From the NCBI GenBank assembly GCA_946480655.1, contig CAMLKN010000033.1, forward strand, positions 1 to 14,130: a stretch of DNA of 14,130 nucleotides, given 5' to 3'. Source of the DNA: an uncultured Devosia sp. (GTDB lineage Bacteria; Pseudomonadota; Alphaproteobacteria; Rhizobiales; Devosiaceae). The notes beneath the pieces are model-generated. The model was not told the origin of the DNA. It saw nothing but the letters and a program-made list of their open reading frames with translations, and did no database searches. The translations under genes and the position numbers were made by a program. Positions 6,787 to 13,284 of this stretch are shown here, piece by piece. Each line of letters opens with the position of its first letter. Within the stretch, counting starts at the first letter, position 1.

Positions 6787-7761
6787 ATGCACCTCCGCTG
6801 CCTCATCATTTCCGCACTAATTGGGTTTGGCTTCGTCGCCTCAGCCCAGGCACAGCCCTTTCCGGTCACGATCACCCACGCGCATGGCCAAACCACGATT
6901 CCGGCCGAGCCCAGGCGCATCGTGACCTGGGGTTGGAGCAACGAAGATGTGGTCATTGCCTTGGGCGTCATTCCGGTCGGCATGCCCTTCCAGGCCTATG
7001 GCGGCGGCGACAATGGTGTTCATGAATGGGTCGAGAATGCCCTTGAGGCCGCCGGCGCCGAAATGCCCGCCATTCTTGACGCTGCGGGCGAGCCACCGGT
7101 CGAACAGATCGCGGCACTCGAGCCCGATCTGATCATTGCGGCCTATTCCGGCATCACCGAGGATCAGTATGCGCTTCTGTCCGGCATAGCACCCACGATT
7201 GCCTATGTCGGCGCGCCCTGGTCCACGTCCTGGCAGGACCTGACCCTCATCATCGGCAAGGCGCTCGGCAAGGAGGCCGAAGCCAAGACCCTGGTCGATG
7301 AGACGACGGCCTGGGTCGAGGCCGAATTTGCCCGGTATCCAGCCCTCAGGGAAATCACCTTCGCCAGCGCCAACGACTACGATGGCGCCATGGCCGTCTA
7401 TGCACCACTGGACGCCCGCATGAAGTTCCTCACCGATTTCGGCATGGTTATGGACCCGAGCGTGGCCGCCCTGGCGCCGGAAGGCGACGCCTTCTACTAC
7501 CCCCTCAGCTATGAACTCTTCGACCAGCTCAAGGCCGACATCTTCATCACCTATCACGAAGAACAATCTGCCCTCGACGAGTGGCTCGCTACCCCGCAGG
7601 CTCAGTCCTATCCGGTCATTCAGAACGGAGGCCTCGCTGCGCTGGTTGGCACGGAAAACGTGGCCTCGGTTTCTCCGCCAAGCATCCTTTCGCTGCGCTG
7701 GGGCCTCCCGCGCTATCTCGATGTGCTGGGAGCTGCCGCCGCCAAGGTCAGCGGCCAATAG
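6787..7761 (+). CDS. Periplasmic Fe3+-siderophore (or haem) ABC-transporter binding protein
   Basis: A 324-residue class III substrate-binding protein of the FepB/FhuD/FatB family (PF01497 type), which captures an iron-siderophore or related chelate in the periplasm for an ABC importer. A signal peptide covers residues 1-22, with a hydrophobic run and probable cleavage after ASAQA. There is no lipobox cysteine, so it is soluble. The family's N-terminal pattern follows: ITHAHGQTTIPAEPRRIVTW (29-48), then a typical VEQIAALEPDLIIAAYSGI segment, a long linking-helix region, and a C-terminal lobe ending SLRWGLPRYLDVL. The ATG has AAAGGA 7 bases upstream. No permease, ATPase or receptor gene is adjacent. 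A probable RirA operator lies upstream and a hairpin follows the stop, so it is likely a single-gene iron-regulated unit. The ligand is unknown. Confidence 0.88.
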   Translation: MHLRCLIISALIGFGFVASAQAQPFPVTITHAHGQTTIPAEPRRIVTWGWSNEDVVIALGVIPVGMPFQAYGGGDNGVHEWVENALEAAGAEMPAILDAAGEPPVEQIAALEPDLIIAAYSGITEDQYALLSGIAPTIAYVGAPWSTSWQDLTLIIGKALGKEAEAKTLVDETTAWVEAEFARYPALREITFASANDYDGAMAVYAPLDARMKFLTDFGMVMDPSVAALAPEGDAFYYPLSYELFDQLKADIFITYHEEQSALDEWLATPQAQSYPVIQNGGLAALVGTENVASVSPPSILSLRWGLPRYLDVLGAAAAKVSGQ

Positions 7762-7767
7762 TGCAGC

Positions 7768-7794
7768 GGGCCGACGCTCGCGTCGGCCCAGTTT
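7768..7794 (+). terminator. Probable terminator after the iron-binding protein gene
   Basis: A perfect 10-bp inverted repeat (GGGCCGACGC at 7768-7777, complement at 7780-7789) starts 6 bases after the stop codon and is followed by AGTTT. The stem is strong but the T-run is short. It separates two convergent genes; on the minus strand no T-run follows, so it mainly serves the plus strand. Confidence 0.6.
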
Positions 7795-7852
7795 CCCCCA
7801 GACAGGCCAACTGATCTCCCTGTGCCGTCACCCCTTTGCGCAGGGCGGCGGC

Positions 7853-8722
7853 TCAGTATCTCTCCCCGTTGAGATCGTCGAGTTCCGCCCAGCCTTCTCC
7901 TTGCGCGACATAGCGGCCGACGGCTGCATCCCAGCTGTAAGTGACGCTGTAGCGGGTCTCGGACGGCTGGTGGGGCTCGACACCCTCGCAGACCTCCTCA
8001 GGCCCAGCCATCACATCGATGACCGTGACCTCGAAGTCGCCCCGCCCGGACGATGTCGGCGTGGTCGCGTAGCTTACCGTCTGGCTCTCGCTGCCGGCGC
8101 AGGTGAGGTCGTCGAGCGTCATGATCATGTCCACCATGCTGAGCGCGCCATCGACCACATCCACGATTGTGATCGCCCTGTAGAACTGGCCGGCATTGCC
8201 GTGACTGTTGCTTACGAGGATCAGGTCCTGGCCATCGCCGACGGTCAGGTTCGGGGGATCCGCAAAACCCGACATGCGGTCGAAGCCGACATCCTTGACG
8301 TCAACCAGTACGGGCTCTGAAGCCATGTCGAACAGCGCGAGCGCTGCAACCGGACCAAGATCGTCGTCGCCACCTGCCAGCTCGATCATCAGCGCCAGAT
8401 GCGAACGGCCCTCCACCGAGAGCGGCATGGCCTGGATGCTTTCGACATTGACCGGTGCTGTGGCCGTCAGCGAGAACTCGGGTCCTTCGATATGCGGCAG
8501 GCTGATATCGCTCTCGATCACCAGACCATCGCCTATTTGGGCAGCCCCTGGCAGCGCCATGCTTACCAGTGCTCCATAGCTGATAGTACCCGTCGCCAGC
8601 GCCGATGGCTCTACGGTGCTATAGGCACTTTCCTGCGCAAGTGGCGCGCCGGCGGGCATCAGGCAAAGCAGCAGCGCGGCCAAATAATTCCTATTGACGA
8701 CTAGGCGACTTCCTATGCACAT
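7853..8722 (-). CDS. Secreted protein of unknown function
   Basis: I do not recognise this protein family. From the ATG at 8722 it has 289 residues. The N-terminus looks like a signal peptide: arginines at 6 and 11, a hydrophobic run (14-22) and probable cleavage near APLAQ (26-30), so it is probably periplasmic or secreted. The mature part is acidic, with repeated beta-strand-like segments such as GDGQDLILVSNS (162-173). It has only two cysteines after the signal peptide, C208 and C245, which could form a disulphide. An alternative start is the TTG at 8683, with AGGA 5 bases upstream, but this loses the positively charged signal-peptide start. With the ATG, the 5' end overlaps the opposite-strand hom start by a few bases. 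It converges with the iron-binding protein gene. The frame upstream of 8722 runs antisense to hom and is not coding. Confidence 0.65.
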   Translation of the reverse strand: MCIGSRLVVNRNYLAALLLCLMPAGAPLAQESAYSTVEPSALATGTISYGALVSMALPGAAQIGDGLVIESDISLPHIEGPEFSLTATAPVNVESIQAMPLSVEGRSHLALMIELAGGDDDLGPVAALALFDMASEPVLVDVKDVGFDRMSGFADPPNLTVGDGQDLILVSNSHGNAGQFYRAITIVDVVDGALSMVDMIMTLDDLTCAGSESQTVSYATTPTSSGRGDFEVTVIDVMAGPEEVCEGVEPHQPSETRYSVTYSWDAAVGRYVAQGEGWAELDDLNGERY

Positions 8723-10241
8723 GTCCGCCACCATGAGTGATATCCAGTCCTTCCGCCAATCCGTTGAAAGCTTCATCTCCGCGAGGGGGTGGACGCCCAC
8801 CCGCTTCGGCCGCATCGTAGCAGGCGACCCGCTGTTCGTCTTCGACCTGCGCGACGGAAGGGAGCCGCGCACCGAAACGCGTGCGCGCATCCTCAAGGCC
8901 ATGGCTGACTTTGGCGATGCCGACCGCCAGGCGCCCCTGCGCGTCGGCGTGGCTGGTCTGGGAAATGTCGGCGCGACGCTGGTTCGCATCCTCCAGAAGG
9001 ATGGCGCCGAGCTGACGCGAAAACTTGGGCGGCAGCTCGAAGTCGTTGCCGTTGCCGCGCGCTCGCGTTCCCGAGACCGCGGCATTGATATTTCTGGGCT
9101 CGAGTGGTTCGACGATCCGGTTGCCCTGGCCAAATGGGACGGAATCGATCTCTTTGTCGAACTCATCGGTGGCGAGGACGGTCCGGCCTTCGCCGCCGTG
9201 AAGGCTGCTCTGGAAATCGGGCGCCCGGTCGTCACGGCCAACAAGGCGCTGCTCGCCAAGCATGGCGTGACGCTCGCCCGCCTCGCCGAAGAATCCGGCG
9301 CCCAGCTGGGCTTCGAAGCTGCCGTTGCCGGCGGCATCCCCGTCATCAAGACCCTGCGCGAGGGCCTCGGCTCGGCCCGCATCGCCAAGGTCTTCGGCAT
9401 CATGAACGGCACCTGCAACTACATCCTCACCCGCATGGGCAATGAGGGCATTTCCTTTGCCGATTGCCTCAAGGACGCGCAGGCCCTGGGCTATGCCGAG
9501 GCCGACCCGACTTTTGACGTCGAAGGTTACGACACCGCCCACAAGCTCTCGATTCTGGCCACGCTCTGCTTTGGCTACGAGATCGCGCCCGACAAGATGC
9601 GCATCGAGGGCATTTCCGGCATCACCCAGCACGATATCCAGGTCGCCGCCGATCTTGGCTACAAAATCAAGCTGCTCGGCATTGCCGAACGCACTGAGAG
9701 CGGCATCGAGCAGCGCGTTCACCCCACTTTCGTGCCCAAGGGCAGCGCCATTGCCGGCGTCGACGGGGTCATGAATGCCGTGGCGCTCGAGACCGATCAC
9801 GTTCACGAACTGCTCCTTGCCGGTCCTGGCGCGGGTGGCCCGCCCACGGCCTCCTCGGTTCTGTCCGACATTCTCGACATCGCCCGCGGCACCCGGGTGC
9901 CGCCGCTCGGCGTGCCGGCCGACGAGCTTCTGCCCTATCGCGAAGCCCCCAATCGCGCGCATGACGGAGGCTTCTACATTCGTCTCAGCGCCAAGGATGT
10001 GCCCGGCGCGCTGGCCGCCATTGCCACGCGCATGGGGGAAAAGGCGATTTCGATCGACAGTGTCATTCAGCGGTCGGATTTGAGTGCGAAGGCCATCGCG
10101 CCCGACGGGTCGCCGACCCGCACCGTGGTCATGATTACTCAACAGACTTTGGAAGCATCCGTGCGCGAAGCGCTTGCGCAGATCGCTGCGGATGGGTTCA
10201 TAGTCGGCGAACCACAACTGATCCGTATCGAGAAGCTCTAG
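8715..10241 (+). CDS. hom: Homoserine dehydrogenase with an N-terminal helix-turn-helix-like domain
   Basis: From the ATG at 8715 the protein has 508 residues. Residues 75-508 are a standard homoserine dehydrogenase, which reduces aspartate semialdehyde to homoserine for threonine and methionine synthesis. They show the NAD(P) motif GLGNVG (81-86), VTANKALLAKHG, GIMNGTCNYIL, and the signature AEADPTFDVEGYDTAHK with catalytic E262, D273 and K277. A C-terminal ACT domain (about 420-500) starts FYIRLSAKDVPGALA and probably gives threonine feedback. The odd part is residues 10-62, which resemble small lambda-repressor-like DNA-binding proteins: WTPTRFGRIVAGD, then FVFDLRDGREPR. Ordinary rhizobial Hom starts near residue 63-75. 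AGG (8704-8706) lies 8 bases before 8715. ATG 8733 is a good alternative with no visible ribosome site, and internal ATG 8901 would give a normal Hom. glpX follows after 29 bases. Confidence 0.93.
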   Translation: MHMSATMSDIQSFRQSVESFISARGWTPTRFGRIVAGDPLFVFDLRDGREPRTETRARILKAMADFGDADRQAPLRVGVAGLGNVGATLVRILQKDGAELTRKLGRQLEVVAVAARSRSRDRGIDISGLEWFDDPVALAKWDGIDLFVELIGGEDGPAFAAVKAALEIGRPVVTANKALLAKHGVTLARLAEESGAQLGFEAAVAGGIPVIKTLREGLGSARIAKVFGIMNGTCNYILTRMGNEGISFADCLKDAQALGYAEADPTFDVEGYDTAHKLSILATLCFGYEIAPDKMRIEGISGITQHDIQVAADLGYKIKLLGIAERTESGIEQRVHPTFVPKGSAIAGVDGVMNAVALETDHVHELLLAGPGAGGPPTASSVLSDILDIARGTRVPPLGVPADELLPYREAPNRAHDGGFYIRLSAKDVPGALAAIATRMGEKAISIDSVIQRSDLSAKAIAPDGSPTRTVVMITQQTLEASVREALAQIAADGFIVGEPQLIRIEKL

Positions 10242-10270
10242 CCCCGGCCGGCAGCGCTTCGGGGGGAACC

Positions 10271-11257
10271 ATGAAGCTCAGCAAGGTCGAAGACGGCAAG
10301 CACCCGGCCAATCTGCACCGCACGCTCACCCTGGAAATGGTGCGCGTGACCGAGCGTGCGGCGATTGCCGCGGCCGAGTGGCGCGGCAAGGGCAACGAGA
10401 AGGCCGCCGACGAGGCTGCCGTTGCCGCAATGAAGGCCGAGCTCGACGAAGTCTCCATTTCCGGCCGCATCGTCATCGGCGAGGGAGAGCAATACGAGGT
10501 TGACAACCTCTATGTCGGCCAGCCTGTAGGCGCCGGGCAGGGGCCCGACGTCGATATCGCCGTGGATCCGCTCGAAGGCGTTACGCTTTGTGCCAAGAAC
10601 CAGCCCGACAGCCTGGTCGTTCTGGCCATGGCTGAGCGCGGCGGCCTGCTCAACGTTGCCCGCAACGTCTACATGCACAAGATCGCTATCGGCGCCGAAT
10701 ACCCGCCCGAGACCATCAACATCGAATGGTCGGCGACCGAGAACGTCAAAGCCCTGGCCAAGGCCAAGGGCGTGCCCATCTCCGAGATCACTGCCATCGT
10801 GCTCGATCGCCCCCGCCATGGCGGCCTGCTCGAAGAGCTGCGCACGGCCGGCGTTTCGGTGAAGCTCCTCAGCGACGGCGACATTGCCGGCGTCATTCAT
10901 GCCGTCAACACCGCCGATACCGGTGTCGATATCTATCTGGGGTCCGGTGGCGCCCCGGAGGGTGTCCTGGCCGCGGCGGCCCTCCGCTGCATCGGTGGCC
11001 ATATGCAGGGCAAGCTCATCCTCGATACGCCCGACAAGCGCCTCCACGCACGGGAAATGGGCATCGAGGATCCCAACCGCATTTATGACGTGACCGATCT
11101 GGCCGCTGGCGACGTGCTGTTTTCGGCCACCGGCATCACCGATGGTTCGCTGGTCGATGGCGTCCGCCTCCGCCGCGGTTGGGTCGAGACCTCCACCGTC
11201 GTCATGCGCAGCTGGAGCCAGACAACGCGCTGGATCAAGGCAAGGCATGCGCGGTAA
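10271..11257 (+). CDS. glpX: Class II fructose-1,6-bisphosphatase (GlpX), with substituted active-site positions
   Basis: A 328-residue GlpX-family sugar-bisphosphatase, a cytoplasmic metal-dependent enzyme removing the C1 phosphate of fructose-1,6-bisphosphate in gluconeogenesis. Family landmarks are GKGNEKAADEAAV (39-51), VIGEGE (68-73), VDIAVDPLEG (94-103), NVYMHK (131-136), RPRHGG, GSGGAPEGV and FSATGITDG. E71, E73, D99 and E102 match E. coli E57, E59, D85 and E88. Two positions differ: E. coli D61 is Y75 here (GEGEQYEVDNL in place of GEGEIDEAPML) and T90 is V104 (DPLEGV). The reading frame is intact on both sides, so this is not a frameshift. The ribosome site GGGGGGAA lies just before the ATG, 29 bases after hom, and recJ follows after 10 bases. 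Fold and family are secure; activity or substrate may be changed. Confidence 0.92.
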   Translation: MKLSKVEDGKHPANLHRTLTLEMVRVTERAAIAAAEWRGKGNEKAADEAAVAAMKAELDEVSISGRIVIGEGEQYEVDNLYVGQPVGAGQGPDVDIAVDPLEGVTLCAKNQPDSLVVLAMAERGGLLNVARNVYMHKIAIGAEYPPETINIEWSATENVKALAKAKGVPISEITAIVLDRPRHGGLLEELRTAGVSVKLLSDGDIAGVIHAVNTADTGVDIYLGSGGAPEGVLAAAALRCIGGHMQGKLILDTPDKRLHAREMGIEDPNRIYDVTDLAAGDVLFSATGITDGSLVDGVRLRRGWVETSTVVMRSWSQTTRWIKARHAR

Positions 11258-11267
11258 TCGCTGACGC

Positions 11268-13058
11268 ATGCCCGAATCCCCGCGCCCCTTTCTCGACATC
11301 ACCAGTTCGGTCACTGGCCGTGCCTGGGTGGATCGTCTGGATGCGGCGCAGGCCCGCACCGCCACGGCCATCGGCCAGCGCACCGGCATTCCCGATATTC
11401 TCGCCCGCATCATCGCGGCGCGCGGCGTGGGGCTCGAGGACGCGGAAGCCTATCTCGAGCCCGCCATCCGCAACCTCATGCCCGATCCGTCCACGCTGAC
11501 GGATATGGACGCGCTGGCCGAGCGCCTCGCCAAGGCCATAGCCGACAACGAATCCATCGCCCTGTTCGGGGATTATGACGTCGACGGCGCCTGCTCCTGC
11601 GCCCTGATGACGCGTTATCTCCGCCACTTCGGCATCGAGCCACAGGTCCACATCCCGGACCGCATCTTCGAAGGCTACGGCCCCAATATCGCCGCCATGG
11701 ATAAGCTCGTGGATGCCGGGGCCAGCCTCATCGTTACGCTCGATTGCGGCACCACCAGCGACGGCCCCATTGCCCATGCCCGCAATCGTGGCGCCGATGT
11801 CCTCGTCATTGACCACCACCTCTCCGACCACGACCTGCCGCCCGCCACCGCCCTGGTCAACCCTAATCGGCCGGATGACATCTCCGGCCTGGGCTACCTT
11901 TGCGCGGCCGGAGTCACCTTCATGGTCCTGGTCGCCGTCAACCGCGCCTTGCGTAACCGCGGCGATACCGGTCTGCCGGACTTGCTGAAACTCCTCGATC
12001 TCGTGGCGCTGGCCACCGTCTGCGATGTCGTGCCCCTTACCGGTCTCAACCGCGCCTTCGTTGTCCGCGGCCTCGAAGTCGCCCGCCGCGGTGACAAGCC
12101 GGGTCTCTCGGCGCTGGCTCTGGCTGCGCGTGTCTCAGGCCCGCTCAATCCCTATCACCTGGGTTTTCTCATCGGCCCACGCATCAATGCCGGCGGTCGA
12201 ATCGGCGACGCCGCTCTCGGCACGCGTCTCCTTGCCCTCGACGACGAGCACCAGGCCATGGTCATCGCAGCCCAGCTCGATGAGCTCAATGGCGAACGCC
12301 AACGCATCGAGGTGGAAGCCGTCGAGGAGGCCGCCGCCACCGCCGAGGCCGAGATCGGCGGCGGGGAGGGGCCCCCGGTCCTGGTCCTTGCTTCCGCCAA
12401 CTGGCATCCCGGCGTTGTCGGCCTTGTCGCCGCGCGGTTGCGGGAGCGCTTCGAGCGCCCCAGTTTTGCCATTGCCCTCCACCCCGACGGTACCGGTACC
12501 GGCTCCGGCCGATCCATGCCGGGTGTTGATCTGGGTTCTGCGGTCATCCAAGCGGTCGAAACCGGCCTCATCCCCAAGGGCGGTGGGCATGCCATGGCCG
12601 CGGGTGTCTCGCTCCGCCCCGGCGATCTCGGTCCCTTCCGCGCCTTCCTCGCCGAAAAGCTTGCGCCCAGCGTTGGCGTGGCCCGTGCCGCCTCGGCACT
12701 GAAGGTCGATGCCGCGCTGACGGCCCGTGGCGCCAATGTTGATCTGCTGCATAACCTTGACAAGGCTGGCCCCTATGGCGCCGGCAATCCCTCGCCGGTT
12801 TTCGCCTTTCCCGCTCATCGCGCCCGCTTCCCGCAGGTCGTGGGCAAGGGCGGGCATGTGAGCTTCACCCTGGCCTCCGACGATGGCGCCAAGCTCAAGG
12901 CCATTGCCTTCCGGGCCGCCGGTACCGCTCTGGGCGACACGCTGATGCGCGATGGCGACCAGCCCCTGCACTTTGCCGGGGGACTCTCCATCGACCACTA
13001 TCAGGGCCGCGAACAGGTCCAGTTCCGCCTCACCGATATCGCGCGGCCGGCTCGATAG
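11268..13058 (+). CDS. recJ: Single-stranded-DNA-specific 5'-3' exonuclease RecJ
   Basis: A 596-residue DHH-superfamily nuclease that degrades single-stranded DNA 5' to 3' in recombinational, mismatch and base-excision repair. The metal-binding motifs are in order: FGDYDVDG (100-107), VTLDCGTTSDG (156-166), VIDHHLSDHD (180-189), NPNRPDD (198-204) and LVALATVCDVVPL (245-257). The DHHA1 part carries GGGHAMAAG (438-446), and a C-terminal OB-like domain runs from about 480 to the end. The length is normal for RecJ. The ATG at 11268 is the first possible start, because an in-frame TGA lies at 11262-11264. There is no clear ribosome site, and the 10-base gap from the glpX stop suggests translational coupling. 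It is the last gene of the hom-glpX-recJ unit. Confidence 0.97.
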   Translation: MPESPRPFLDITSSVTGRAWVDRLDAAQARTATAIGQRTGIPDILARIIAARGVGLEDAEAYLEPAIRNLMPDPSTLTDMDALAERLAKAIADNESIALFGDYDVDGACSCALMTRYLRHFGIEPQVHIPDRIFEGYGPNIAAMDKLVDAGASLIVTLDCGTTSDGPIAHARNRGADVLVIDHHLSDHDLPPATALVNPNRPDDISGLGYLCAAGVTFMVLVAVNRALRNRGDTGLPDLLKLLDLVALATVCDVVPLTGLNRAFVVRGLEVARRGDKPGLSALALAARVSGPLNPYHLGFLIGPRINAGGRIGDAALGTRLLALDDEHQAMVIAAQLDELNGERQRIEVEAVEEAAATAEAEIGGGEGPPVLVLASANWHPGVVGLVAARLRERFERPSFAIALHPDGTGTGSGRSMPGVDLGSAVIQAVETGLIPKGGGHAMAAGVSLRPGDLGPFRAFLAEKLAPSVGVARAASALKVDAALTARGANVDLLHNLDKAGPYGAGNPSPVFAFPAHRARFPQVVGKGGHVSFTLASDDGAKLKAIAFRAAGTALGDTLMRDGDQPLHFAGGLSIDHYQGREQVQFRLTDIARPAR

Positions 13059-13079
13059 CCGTCCTTGCGATCCACCCGG

Positions 13080-13113
13080 CCGCCACCCACGTAGTGCCTC
13101 AGGCAGGTGGCGG
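13080..13113. repeat. Inverted repeat after recJ
   Basis: CCGCCACC (13080-13087) is complementary to GGTGGCGG (13106-13113), and inside the loop GCCTCAGGC (13096-13104) can form a second small stem. It begins about 20 bases after the recJ stop. No T-run follows, so it is at best a weak or Rho-assisted transcription end, or an mRNA 3'-end stabiliser. The rest of 13059-13284 holds another short hairpin (CTTCG/CGAAG, 13179-13194) and the palindrome AACTATAGTT (13260-13269) just before cfa; no clear promoter was found. Confidence 0.4.
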
Positions 13114-13284
13114 GCGCACGCCTGCTGGTTGAGGCCGCTTGCATATCCGCTTGTGGCGGCTAAACTATCCTGCGGTGTCTTCGGGGAGGCGAAGCCCTTT
13201 CGCGAGGACATTTCTGACGCCCGGTGTTTGGCGACGCGTCTCGGCGTGCCGCCGTTTGAAACTATAGTTGGAACAAGCGGCAAA

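Noticed and set aside
8723..9418. 5' extension of the secreted-protein frame on the minus strand
   Set aside because: These residues are antisense to hom, serine/arginine-rich and shadow-like; the signal peptide begins only after the ATG at 8722.
8691..10217. 508-residue minus-strand open frame opposite hom
   Set aside because: It is antisense to the motif-rich homoserine dehydrogenase and shows no recognisable domain.
10238..11413. 391-residue minus-strand open frame opposite glpX
   Set aside because: Antisense to glpX, low-complexity composition, no family signature.
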